This document shows positions 52,114 to 60,779 of a DNA stretch of 64,000 nt, one piece after another (position 1 is the stretch's first letter; each line of letters begins with the position of its first letter). Under the pieces are notes generated by a model. It was not told the DNA's origin, ran no database searches, and was given only the letters and a program-made list of their open reading frames with translations. Source of the stretch: Deltaproteobacteria bacterium (GTDB lineage Bacteria > Myxococcota > Kuafuiibacteriia > Kuafuiibacteriales > Kuafuiibacteriaceae); assembly GCA_020632995.1 (NCBI GenBank), contig JACKEN010000008.1, forward strand, positions 261,037 through 325,036, read 5' to 3'. The position numbers were made by a program, and so were the translations under genes.

Positions 52114-52859
52114 GGCACCGAGTAGAACCGGGCGCTGCGGACCTGCTGGCCCACGAAGCGCCCGCCCTCGCCGAACGCGGTGTCCACCCGGCCCTCGCGC
52201 TCGCGCACCACGCTCACCTCCACCTCGCAGGCGTCACTCTCGTCGTTGTCGCGGTCCCACTCGATGTCACCCGCGTCGATCCGGAGCTCGCCGTCGTCGT
52301 TGGTGTCCAACGCCCACGGCCGGATGCAGCGGCCGCTCAGGCTCACCCGCATGCTGTCGCTGGAGGACGGCGTCCACCGGAGCACCACGTCGTCGTTGCG
52401 GCGCGAGGCCCGGTCGTCCGCGGTGGGGAGCTGGACGGTGAGCGCGAAGGGCGGGGGGAGCACGACCGTCGAGTCGGGGGCGCTGTCCCCGAGGCACGCG
52501 GCCTCCTCGGTGTCGTGGCGCTCGCGCATGAACGCGACCCGGTACGTGCGGTCGCCGTCGTCCTCGAAGCGGGCGTGGTAGTCGATCGCGCCGAAGAGGC
52601 CCACGTCGCGGTCCATCTCCTGGCGCTCGAGGCCGTGCTGGGCCTCGAGGCGGTCCCCGTCGACCAGGTCGATGTACGTGTTCGACACCGGGCCCCCGAC
52701 CCGGAGGTTGGCTCGCAAGGCGACCTGCCCTTCGCCGTGGGAGACCGCGGTGAAGTCCGCGTAGATGCCCTCGGTGCGGATGGCGCTGGAGTCGACCTGC
52801 TCGCACGCGGCGGAGGTGAGGAGGAGGGGGATGGCCCAAAGCAGCTTGGTGGTGCGCAT
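52110..52859 (-). CDS. Hypothetical lipoprotein
   Basis: About 249 residues. The ATG at 52859 sits behind GGTGGAGG and begins MRTTKLLWAIPLLLTSAAC, a signal peptide with lipobox SAAC. The mature part is acidic and beta-rich (GQVALRANLRVGGPVSNTYI, DTNDDGELRIDAGDIEWDRD), the latter resembling a calcium loop. No family is recognised. It overlaps the convergent small gene by 4 nt. Confidence 0.68.
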   Translation of the reverse strand: MRTTKLLWAIPLLLTSAACEQVDSSAIRTEGIYADFTAVSHGEGQVALRANLRVGGPVSNTYIDLVDGDRLEAQHGLERQEMDRDVGLFGAIDYHARFEDDGDRTYRVAFMRERHDTEEAACLGDSAPDSTVVLPPPFALTVQLPTADDRASRRNDDVVLRWTPSSSDSMRVSLSGRCIRPWALDTNDDGELRIDAGDIEWDRDNDESDACEVEVSVVREREGRVDTAFGEGGRFVGQQVRSARFYSVP

Positions 52860-52930
52860 GTCTGCCTCCACCTACAAGCCTTGGGGGCCCGGTTGGCGAC
52901 CGGGCTCCGGTGTGACGGCACGCACGGACC

Positions 52931-54091
52931 TCAGTCCGCCATGACCTCCAGCGTGAAGCCCTTCAGGTACTCGGTCTCGGGCAGGCCCGCCACCACCGGG
53001 TGGTCGGCCCGCTGGTCGTGGCTCTCGACCAGGCGGAGGGTCCGCCGGGCGTCGACCGCGGCGTCGGCGATCACCTGCCAGAACGCCTCCCGGCTCACGT
53101 GGTGAGAGCAGGAGAAGGTGGCGAGCACGCCGCCCGGGGCCAGCAGGCGCATCGCCCTGAGGTGGATCTCCTTGTAGCCGCGCAGGGCGTCCTGCACCGA
53201 CTTCTTGCTCCGGGTGAAGCTCGGCGGGTCGAGGACGACGAGGTCGAAGCCGCTCCTGGCCTGCTCCTCCGCCTTCAGGTAGTCGAAGGCGTTGGCCTCC
53301 ACCGCCTCGATCTCGACCCCGTTCAGCTTGGCGTTGTGCAAGATGGACTGCACGGCCCCCGCGCTCTGGTCCACCGCGATCACCTGGCGGGCCCCGACCC
53401 GGGCCGCGTGCAGCGCGAAGCCGCCCTGGTTCGAGAAGCAGTCGAGGACCCGCTTGCCCGCGGCGTACCGGGCCACCCGCGGGTAGGCGTCGAGCTGGTC
53501 GAGGTACAGGCCGGTCTTCTGGCCCTGGAGCACGTCCACCACCTGGCGGACCCCGTGCACCGACACCTCGAAGGGGGCGGGCTCGGGGCCACGCAGCACG
53601 CCGGTCCTCAGCGCCAGCCCCTCGAGCTTGCGCACCGAGGCGTCGTTGCGCTCCACGATGGTGCGGGGCGAGAGCACCGCCTGGATCGCGTCCACCAGGA
53701 GGTCCTGGCGCTGGTCCATGGCGAAGGTCAGGGTCTGGAGCACCACCACGTCGCCGTAGCGATCCACGACGGCCCCGGGGAGGCCGTCCGCCTCGCTGAA
53801 CGCGACCCGGTACACCGGGTCTGGGAACCCCGCCCGCACGCGCAAGGCCTGTTGCAGGCGCTCCACGAAGAAGGCGTGGTCCACCGTGACCCGCCGGCGG
53901 GAGACCCGACGCGCCACCAGCTGGGAGGCGGGGTTGTAGAGGGCGACCCCGGCGAAGCGGCCCTTCTTGTCGAGCAGCTCCACCGCGTCGCCCGGCCCAG
54001 GATCCCCCTCGGTCCGGATCACCTCGCTCGCGTAGACCCAGACATGGCCGCGGAACACGCGGGCCTTGGGACCGAGGACCAGGGCAGGCAT
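52931..54091 (-). CDS. RlmI-like 23S rRNA (cytosine) methyltransferase
   Basis: A 386-residue class I methyltransferase with N-terminal PUA domain (GHVWVYASEVIRTEGDPGPG). Motif I is VLDCFSNQGGFALHAA, followed by VIAVDQSAGAV, the catalytic-region motif VVLDPPSFTRSKK and a FSCSHHVSREAF segment containing the Cys-type motif of RlmI. RlmI methylates C1962 of 23S rRNA in E. coli; other clade members have different targets. The ATG at 54091 (MPALVLGPKARVFRG) is chosen over an open extension. Confidence 0.9.
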   Translation of the reverse strand: MPALVLGPKARVFRGHVWVYASEVIRTEGDPGPGDAVELLDKKGRFAGVALYNPASQLVARRVSRRRVTVDHAFFVERLQQALRVRAGFPDPVYRVAFSEADGLPGAVVDRYGDVVVLQTLTFAMDQRQDLLVDAIQAVLSPRTIVERNDASVRKLEGLALRTGVLRGPEPAPFEVSVHGVRQVVDVLQGQKTGLYLDQLDAYPRVARYAAGKRVLDCFSNQGGFALHAARVGARQVIAVDQSAGAVQSILHNAKLNGVEIEAVEANAFDYLKAEEQARSGFDLVVLDPPSFTRSKKSVQDALRGYKEIHLRAMRLLAPGGVLATFSCSHHVSREAFWQVIADAAVDARRTLRLVESHDQRADHPVVAGLPETEYLKGFTLEVMAD

Positions 54092-54175
54092 GGGCGGGGG
54101 ACTACGCCCGCCGGACCCGTCGGGCAAGGGGCGGGTGGGCCGCAACTTCCTGCCTGGATTGCCGAAAACGGCCGC

Positions 54176-55066
54176 GTGAAGGTGCGCACCGCTCCGCCGC
54201 GGGTCGAAGCCCCGACCGCGCCGCCTTCAGGCGCGGCGCAGCCTGCGGTGGGGTCCGGCCCCGGCCTCGCCCCCACCTCGGCCGAGCTGGCGGCGGTGGG
54301 CGCGAGGCCCTTCGCGCCGCTCGCCGCAACCCACCGCGGCCGCGCGCCCGCGCGGAGCGCCGCCCGGCTCAGGGCCGAGCTCGCCACCGCGGCCAAGGCG
54401 GCGAAGCCCTATCTGCTGACCTCGGCCCGCTCCCGGGCCTTCCAGGACGACCTCGGCCGCTTCGTGGGGCGCCCCATCCGGCCCGCCGCGAACATGCGCA
54501 TCGCGCCTGCGTTCGAGGTCTACCCAAGGGAGCGCTTCCCCGCCCATGTGCAGGCTGTCCTGACGTCCATCGATCGCCTCTCGAACAGCCAATGCCTCCG
54601 GGAGAAGGTGTTCGGGCACGTCTCCTACGGGCGCGTGAAGACCTCCGACCGCCCGCCGGGCGAGGTGCTCGCCCTCCACGGCGAGATGGACAGCCCCTTC
54701 GTCGAGGTCGGCGCGATCGTGGTGGCGCTGGCGGACGGCGGGCACCTCACGCGCTTTGTCACCTCGGCCCAGCGCAACGCGATCGACGGGTTCGGTGAGG
54801 TCGTGGGGCTCCTCGAGGAGGCGGGCTGGCCGGAAGGGGCGACCAGCGTGTCGTTCTTCCACAGCCACCCGCTGAACCTCTACCTGAGCCTCGACGACCA
54901 GGCCTCGTACCTCGCCGAGCACGATGAGCTCCGGGACACGGCGCCAGAGGCCTTCCTGGCCACGCCGGCCGGCGATCGGGCCAACTGGCGCATGTACAGC
55001 CAGATGCCGGACGACCCCTTCTTGATGGGGGCGCGACTCGCGGACTGGGCGCCGCGCCGCAAGTAG
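54176..55066 (+). CDS. Hypothetical protein with JAMM-like HSHP motif
   Basis: 296 residues from GTG 54176. The first 70 residues are Pro/Ala-rich and probably disordered. The C-terminal part contains FVEVGAIVVALADGG and, 50 residues later, SFFHSHPLNLYLSLDDQASY. This resembles the JAMM/MPN zinc motif (Glu; HxHP; Ser-x2-Asp), except that the spacing between HxH and Ser is one residue short of standard. No signal peptide is visible. It could be a JAMM-type peptidase or an inactive relative. Confidence 0.5.
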   Translation: MKVRTAPPRVEAPTAPPSGAAQPAVGSGPGLAPTSAELAAVGARPFAPLAATHRGRAPARSAARLRAELATAAKAAKPYLLTSARSRAFQDDLGRFVGRPIRPAANMRIAPAFEVYPRERFPAHVQAVLTSIDRLSNSQCLREKVFGHVSYGRVKTSDRPPGEVLALHGEMDSPFVEVGAIVVALADGGHLTRFVTSAQRNAIDGFGEVVGLLEEAGWPEGATSVSFFHSHPLNLYLSLDDQASYLAEHDELRDTAPEAFLATPAGDRANWRMYSQMPDDPFLMGARLADWAPRRK

Positions 55067-55143
55067 CCGGTCACTGTCTCACGTTGCGCCGCTCTTCGAG
55101 GTCGGTTGGGCCGGACCTGGGCTGGGGGTATGCTGCCGCAGCC

Positions 55144-55665
55144 ATGAACACGCGGCTCGACTTCGCCAAGATGGACCTGATGGACGCCCTGGATCTCGCG
55201 GTGCTCATCGAGTTCGAGGCCTACCAGCGCTACAAGGCGTTCACTGAACAGCTCGGCCACCGCTTCACCGGCGACGCCGCCAGCGTGTTCGCGAGCATGG
55301 CGGAGAACGAGGCCAAGCACGGCCAGTCCCTCGAGGCGCGGCGCAAGGCGCGCTTCGGCGCCACCCCGCGGAAGGTGACCCTGGGCGATCTCTACAACGT
55401 GGAGGCGCCGGAGGAGGCCGCGATCACCTCCCGGATGTCGGCGATGCAGGCGTTCCAGCTGGCCCTCGAGTCCGAGCAGAAGGCGCACGACTTCTACGAC
55501 GAGGCGCTGAAGTACGTGACGGATCCGGAGATCAAGTCGCTCTTCGCGGAGCTCCGGGACGAGGAGACCGAGCACGTGGCCCTGGTGAAGGAGATCATGG
55601 CCAAGCTCCCGGCCTCCGCCGCCCAGGAGGTCGAGCTCGACGAGGACGAGCTCCCCGCCCTCTAA
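55144..55665 (+). CDS. Ferritin-like/rubrerythrin-type di-iron protein
   Basis: 173 residues forming a four-helix bundle. Iron-ligand positions are visible in IEFEAYQRYK, ENEAKHG, LESEQKAHDFYD and RDEETEHVALV, the E...ExxH pairs of rubrerythrin-like proteins. The C-terminal rubredoxin domain is absent. It probably acts in peroxide detoxification or iron handling in the cytoplasm. Start is ATG 55144. Confidence 0.85.
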   Translation: MNTRLDFAKMDLMDALDLAVLIEFEAYQRYKAFTEQLGHRFTGDAASVFASMAENEAKHGQSLEARRKARFGATPRKVTLGDLYNVEAPEEAAITSRMSAMQAFQLALESEQKAHDFYDEALKYVTDPEIKSLFAELRDEETEHVALVKEIMAKLPASAAQEVELDEDELPAL

Positions 55666-55666
55666 C

Positions 55667-57634
55667 TTAGAAAGCGCCGCCGTTCGCGCGCGTGCCGGGC
55701 GAGCTGTTGCCGCCGAGCGCGGTGTGCAAGCTCATGGACGCCCCCGGAGTGACGTCCGGGTTGCGGTTCATCGACACCCCATCACTCCCTGCGAGGGCCG
55801 AGGTGTAGCTCACCGAGTCCACCACCGCGCTGCCGTCGTCGAGGGTGACGGTGTCGCCGCTGTTCGACAGGCCGAGCCCGCCGGTGGACGCGGCCACCGC
55901 GGTGAAGCCGCCGGGGATGGCGGACGCCCCGCCGTAGACCACGATGCCCTGGTTGGTGCCCAGGATGGTGCCGCTCGCGAAGACGTGGCGCACCGCCGCG
56001 CCGTCCTGGAGGCGATAGCCGCCCAGATCGACCGCGCCGCCCAGGTTGACCAGCTCCACGAACTCGCCCGCCACCACGCTGCCCGGCTCGTTCGCGAGGA
56101 CCTCGTTGATGAACACGAGGGGCGGGGTGGGGGTGCCGCCGCCACCGCCGAACGCGCTGCCGTCGGCGCGCCGCCCGGGGGAGCTGGAGGCGCCGAGGGA
56201 GGTGTGCAGGACGAAGGCGCCGCTCGGGTCGGCGTCGGGGTTGCGGTTCATGGACACCCCGTCGGTGCCCGAGAGGGCCGAGGTGTAGCTGAAGCCGTCC
56301 ACCGTGCCTGCCCCGTTGGCGAGGGTCACGGTGTCGCCGCCGTTGGACAGGCCCAGCGCGCCCGAGCTGGCCGCCACCGCGTTGCCGAGGTCGCCGGGGA
56401 TGGCGGAGGCTCCGCCGAACACCACGATCGCCTCGCCCGCGGCGAGGACGGTGTTGGCGGCGAAGGTGTGGCGGACGCTCGCCGCGTCGGAGAGCTGCCA
56501 CCCGGAGATGTCAACGCTGCTTGCGCCGCCGTTCACCACCTCCACGAACTCACCCGCGCTGTCGCTGCCCGGCTCGTTGGCGAGGATCTCGTTGATGAAC
56601 ACCGCGTCGCCCACCGGCGGGAAGCCGGCGTCCACCACTACCCCGGTGTCCGGGAAGCCGGCGTCCGGGAAGCCCGCGTCCGGGAAGCCGGCGTCCACCA
56701 CCACCCCGGTGTCCGGGAAGCCGGCGTCGGGCGCGGAGACCTGCCCGAGGTCGAAGTCCATCACCACCGCCATGTGCTGCATGCCGGACGCGCTGCTGTC
56801 GGTGGAGCGCGCGGGCGACAGGTCGCTCAGGGGGTTGTAGACCCGGGTGTCGACCACGAGGCCGTTGGTGTGGGTCCGGCTCCCGGTGACCACCGGGATC
56901 CGCCGCGCCGCCAGGGCCGAGCTGGGGAGCACCCAGTCGTAGGGCCGGCTGCGGTTGGCGTTGGTGTTGCCGTTGCCGGACTGGTCTGCCGGGTAGGGGC
57001 CCGACGTGCTCACCACCTGGGCGAGGGTGCGGACGGCGGACGAGGTGCGGCCGGTGGTGTTGAGGTCGCCGCCGATGACGATGTAGTCGCCGGCGGGCAC
57101 GTTGCTGCGGATCAGGTTGACCAGCGCGTTGGCCTCCGCGTTCTGGGTGCTGGCGCTGGCCGACTTCAGGTGGACGCTGATCGCGAACAGGTGGGTGCTC
57201 CCCGGGATGTCGATGCGGGCCCACGCGAAGTCGCGATCCGGCACCTGGCTGTCCGCCCACTCGCCCGCGTCGATGATCGGGTAGCGGCTGATCACCCCGT
57301 TCGGGATGTTCTCGCTCCCCCCCTCACGGAAGTACGCGAACTCGGTCCCGAAGGTCTGGTCCACGAAGGTCCGCAGGTCGGTGGCGGAGTTGTTCCCGTA
57401 GTTGAACTCCTGGATCAGCACCACGTCGGGGCCGAGCCCCTGCAGGATCCGGGCGCCGTGCCCGCCGTCATAGTCCTGCCCCGAGCCGCTGCTCAGGTTC
57501 GCCGCCACCACCCGCAGCCGCGACGGGTCGTTGGCGAGGCCGCTCTGCTCGAGGGTGAGGTCGGTGCCAGGATGACACGCGAGCCCGAGGCCCAGGAGGA
57601 CGAGGGTGATCGGGAGCACGCGCTTCTGGAGCAC
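55667..57634 (-). CDS. Exported endonuclease/phosphatase-domain protein with two lamin-tail domains
   Basis: About 655 residues. Signal sequence VLPITLVLLGLGLAC, then an EEP domain: RVVAANLSS, VVLIQEFNYGNN, NGVISRYPII, ISVHLKSAS, VIGGDLNTTG, and a final MQHMAVVMDF. The metal-binding Glu, Asp/Asn and His are present, so DNase or phosphodiesterase activity is likely. A linker of GFPDA/GFPDTGVVVD repeats follows (about 310-345). Two lamin-tail domains end the protein, each with VFINE(I/V)LANEPGS and a DGVSMNRNPD near its end. GTG 57634 is the likely start. The protein is probably secreted or surface-bound. Confidence 0.85.
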   Translation of the reverse strand: MLQKRVLPITLVLLGLGLACHPGTDLTLEQSGLANDPSRLRVVAANLSSGSGQDYDGGHGARILQGLGPDVVLIQEFNYGNNSATDLRTFVDQTFGTEFAYFREGGSENIPNGVISRYPIIDAGEWADSQVPDRDFAWARIDIPGSTHLFAISVHLKSASASTQNAEANALVNLIRSNVPAGDYIVIGGDLNTTGRTSSAVRTLAQVVSTSGPYPADQSGNGNTNANRSRPYDWVLPSSALAARRIPVVTGSRTHTNGLVVDTRVYNPLSDLSPARSTDSSASGMQHMAVVMDFDLGQVSAPDAGFPDTGVVVDAGFPDAGFPDAGFPDTGVVVDAGFPPVGDAVFINEILANEPGSDSAGEFVEVVNGGASSVDISGWQLSDAASVRHTFAANTVLAAGEAIVVFGGASAIPGDLGNAVAASSGALGLSNGGDTVTLANGAGTVDGFSYTSALSGTDGVSMNRNPDADPSGAFVLHTSLGASSSPGRRADGSAFGGGGGTPTPPLVFINEVLANEPGSVVAGEFVELVNLGGAVDLGGYRLQDGAAVRHVFASGTILGTNQGIVVYGGASAIPGGFTAVAASTGGLGLSNSGDTVTLDDGSAVVDSVSYTSALAGSDGVSMNRNPDVTPGASMSLHTALGGNSSPGTRANGGAF

Positions 57635-57757
57635 GGCCTGTATTACGCGCCCATGCAGGCCATCTTCCCATCGGGCCTTCGGCGGAAGTGCAATCCAGGC
57701 TGCGGATGGGAACCCCGCCCTGACTTCCCCTCGGGCGCGTGGGTAGTACATCCACCG

Positions 57758-58711
57758 CTACCCGCGGTAGTTGCGCAGCGCGGGCGGCACGCCCTCGAGG
57801 CCAGGCCCCTGCGCGTGCCACGCGAAGGTGGGATCCGGGGTGCCGCGGTAGTACCGCGGGATGTACGGGAACGTGTCCGTGAGGCAGTAGTAGTAGGTGC
57901 CGCCCGGGAACTCGGGGGTGACGCCGAAGCGCCCGTTGGCCTTGTCGAGGTGCCCGCCGCCCACGAACGCGAAGTCCTGGACGAAGGTGCCGTCGTAGCG
58001 CCCGCCCGGTCCGCCGGGACGGTTCCCGGAGCGCAGGCGGTAGCCGCTCCGCATCGGCACCATGGGGCTGTACGGATCCATCGGGTTCGAGTAGCCGAAC
58101 ACCCCGTAGATCGGGAAGCCGTCCGCCGCCCACCCGAACAGCGCCATCCGCCGCTGGGCCACCGCCTGCTGGGCGCGCGCTCGCAGGTAGGGTGAGAACG
58201 CGTGGTAGTGGTAGCCGCCGCCGGGCTGGGTGTGGGCGTGGTTGCCATCGAGGCCGAGGTGAGGCCGCACCACCGCGCTGGTGACCTCGAACTGCCACCC
58301 GCTCGCCGCGTTGCCGTTCCAATCGGGCCCCGCGGGGTCGAACACCACGCCGTTCAGGCAGACCCCGAACTCCCAGAAGCGCACCGCGGTGAAGCTCGGC
58401 GCGGCCCGCGGCTGGATGATGCGGTAGTAGCGGTTCTGGCGCTGGATCGCGAAGGGGCAGCCGGGGTTCGGGAATGGGCCGACCGGGTGGTCCGCCAGCC
58501 CGTCGGAGAGGAACCACTGGAACGCGGGCCCGGACAGCTCACTCGAGGTCTCCTCGAGGTCGCCGAAGCCGGGGTCGTCCTCGCCGCCACACCCGGCCGC
58601 GGCCCCAACGAAGGCCAAGGTGACCCCCGAGGCGGTCTTCAAGAGGCGTCGACGAGTCCAATCCGGGACCTCATCTTGCACATGCGTCTTCTCTGACCTT
58701 GATCGCGACAT
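57758..58711 (-). CDS. YHYH-domain protein with Tat signal
   Basis: 317 residues. ATG 58711 is preceded by GGAGGAG. The N-terminus has a Tat motif and lipobox-like end (RRRLLKTASGVTLAFVGAAAGC). The YHYH motif is in HTQPGGGYHYHAFSP, followed by FGWAADGFPIYGVFGY and the Asp/Tyr-rich end. YHYH proteins are of unknown function and may bind metal. Tat export implies folding or cofactor loading in the cytoplasm. Confidence 0.88.
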   Translation of the reverse strand: MSRSRSEKTHVQDEVPDWTRRRLLKTASGVTLAFVGAAAGCGGEDDPGFGDLEETSSELSGPAFQWFLSDGLADHPVGPFPNPGCPFAIQRQNRYYRIIQPRAAPSFTAVRFWEFGVCLNGVVFDPAGPDWNGNAASGWQFEVTSAVVRPHLGLDGNHAHTQPGGGYHYHAFSPYLRARAQQAVAQRRMALFGWAADGFPIYGVFGYSNPMDPYSPMVPMRSGYRLRSGNRPGGPGGRYDGTFVQDFAFVGGGHLDKANGRFGVTPEFPGGTYYYCLTDTFPYIPRYYRGTPDPTFAWHAQGPGLEGVPPALRNYRG

Positions 58712-58795
58712 GACTCCTCCATCCTGACGTCGCACTTCGCCTGCAGCATGCTCGAATTGTGATCGAGTGTGACCGCGGGTAGAAAGGCCGCACCC

Positions 58796-60751
58796 ATGCG
58801 GCCCTCGCGCACGTCGCCGGCTCTCCTGTTGCTGTTGCTCGCGGCCTGCCGCCCGGGGTCCGGCGACCTCCACGTCCCCGCGCCGGCGAAGGTGCAGCAG
58901 GCCCTGAGCCGCTTCTCGGGGCTCGAGGCCGCGGCGCAGCTGGTGCCCGAGGGGGCCGACCCGCTCGCGCCCGTCCCGCTCGCCGCAGGTGAGGACGCCA
59001 TCTCCTTCTCGGGCTTCATCGAGGCCGAGCCGGGCAGCTACACCCTCGAGCTCGCGTTCTACGGCCACTTCGAGGGCGGCGCGGCGCGCCTCTTCCTCGG
59101 GCGGCTGATCTCGGATCGCTTCACGGTGGTGAAGGGCGACGCGGTGACCCCCACCTTCTCTCGGCCGCTCGACACGATCGGGCGCGCCGGCGACGCCGGT
59201 GACGAGGACGGAGATGGCCTCGGTCTGCTCGACGAGCTGTTGTGGGGCGCGGACCCCGCGCGCGCCGACTCCGACGGTGACGGCCTCGCGGACGGGGTCG
59301 ACTGTCAACCTGACTTGTCATCCTCGTACCAGGTGCAGAGCGGCGGCTCGATCGAGGACTGCGACGGCGATGGGCACCGCCGGGTGGACCTGCCCTTCCC
59401 GGGGGCGGGGGACGACTGCGGCGACGAGGACCCCGCCGTGCACCCGGGGGCCGAGGACCTCTGCGAGGACACCATCGACAGCGACTGCAACCCCGCGACC
59501 TGCCCGAGCGACGACTCCGAGGGGCCCTCGATCGAGATCGTGGCCCCCGCGGAAGGGTCGGTGGTTGGCTGCCACCGCCGTGTGCAGGCCAGGTTGCAGG
59601 ACCCGGCCGGGGTCAACCGCGCGGAGGCCCGCCTGGTCGACGCCGACGATCCCACCCAGGTCCAGGAGCGCATCCCCATGCGCGTCGACAGCGGCGACCT
59701 CTACGTGACCTCCACCCTCGACGTGGCCACCCAGACCTGGCTCGTCCCCGGACGCCAGGGCCTGGTGGTGGCGGCCGAGGACAACCTCGGGAACACCAGC
59801 ACCGCCGCCGTGACCTTCACCTTCGCCCTCGAGGTGCCCGCGGTGAGCATCGCCCCGGCCACCGTCGGCGCAAAGGACGCGCCTTTCGATGTCACCGTGA
59901 CCTCCGCTCCGACCGCGGGCCTGGCGAGCATCACCCTCTATGTGGCGCCCTGGGGTGCGGGCGAGGACGTGGTCCGCGAGCAGGAGGTGGCCCTCGGGAC
60001 GCAGTCAACCTCGCCTGCGGTGTTCACGGTCGACCCGGCCACTCTCCAGGACGGTCGGTATGCCCTCTACGCGGTGGTGGAGGACGCGGTGGGGAACCAG
60101 AGCCGCCCGGGTGAGAGCTTCTCGCCCGACGGCGACCCCCTCGCGGTCGACGCCGACTACTACTGCATCTTCGACTCGGGCGAGGGGAACGTGCCGGTGC
60201 GGGAGCTGGTGGTGGGTGAGGTGGTGGTGGAGCCGGGGAAGGAGCCGGCGAAGATGCGCGACCACCTCGACGAGGCCATCGCCGCCGCTGCGGCTCGGGA
60301 TCCCGCGGCAGAGTTGGTGGAGATCCGCGGCTTTGGGCTGCAGGCCGATGGCTACATCCGGCTCGACCAGGACGCGGAGGGGAGCGGCAAGTGGTGGCGC
60401 TACGAGTTCTACGACGTCGCGGCGGATCGCCACATCGAGGTGACCTGGTACTCGGCCAACTATGACATCACCAACCCCGAGGTGGTGGTGACCGAGGACT
60501 ATCCGTTCCTCGTCGGCGACCCGATCGCCGCCGACCCCGCCACCCTGGTCGACAGCGACGCGGCGGCGGCGGCCTACACCGCGGCGGCGGGGTGCCAGGC
60601 GCTCACCGGCGCCGAAGACGAAGACATCCGCTACCTGAGCGATCAGCCCTTCAGCGCGGCGGACGTGATCCGCGTCAGCGTCCCTGGCAACGTCAACGAC
60701 TTCAAGGCCACCGCGGTGGCGCCGATCACCACGATCTGGACGTGCGAGTGA
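58796..60751 (+). CDS. MopE-like calcium-loop lipoprotein with Ig-like domains
   Basis: 651 residues from ATG 58796. Lipobox LLAAC. Residues about 125-225 contain acidic loops (DEDGDGLGLLDELLWGADP, DSDGDGLADGVDC, EDCDGDGHRRVD, GDDCGDEDPAVHPGAEDLCE), the thrombospondin-3/MopE-type calcium and Cys pattern. Ig-like segments follow (GPSIEIVAPAEGSVVG, VVAAEDNLGNTSTA). The last 200 residues are an unrecognised domain with the sequence YRYEFYDVAADRHIEVTWY-like core. It is a likely outer-surface protein. Three palindrome-type sites fall inside. Confidence 0.75.
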   Translation: MRPSRTSPALLLLLLAACRPGSGDLHVPAPAKVQQALSRFSGLEAAAQLVPEGADPLAPVPLAAGEDAISFSGFIEAEPGSYTLELAFYGHFEGGAARLFLGRLISDRFTVVKGDAVTPTFSRPLDTIGRAGDAGDEDGDGLGLLDELLWGADPARADSDGDGLADGVDCQPDLSSSYQVQSGGSIEDCDGDGHRRVDLPFPGAGDDCGDEDPAVHPGAEDLCEDTIDSDCNPATCPSDDSEGPSIEIVAPAEGSVVGCHRRVQARLQDPAGVNRAEARLVDADDPTQVQERIPMRVDSGDLYVTSTLDVATQTWLVPGRQGLVVAAEDNLGNTSTAAVTFTFALEVPAVSIAPATVGAKDAPFDVTVTSAPTAGLASITLYVAPWGAGEDVVREQEVALGTQSTSPAVFTVDPATLQDGRYALYAVVEDAVGNQSRPGESFSPDGDPLAVDADYYCIFDSGEGNVPVRELVVGEVVVEPGKEPAKMRDHLDEAIAAAAARDPAAELVEIRGFGLQADGYIRLDQDAEGSGKWWRYEFYDVAADRHIEVTWYSANYDITNPEVVVTEDYPFLVGDPIAADPATLVDSDAAAAAYTAAAGCQALTGAEDEDIRYLSDQPFSAADVIRVSVPGNVNDFKATAVAPITTIWTCE

Positions 60752-60779
60752 TCCGTCAAAGGTAGGCGATGACTGCAGG

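Noticed and set aside
53000..54175. Long N-terminal extension of the JAMM-like protein
   Set aside because: It is antisense to the RlmI-like gene; the protein-like part begins at GTG 54176.
55724..58195. 823-residue plus-strand frame
   Set aside because: It is antisense shadow of the nuclease and YHYH genes, with typical His/Arg/Gly/Val composition.
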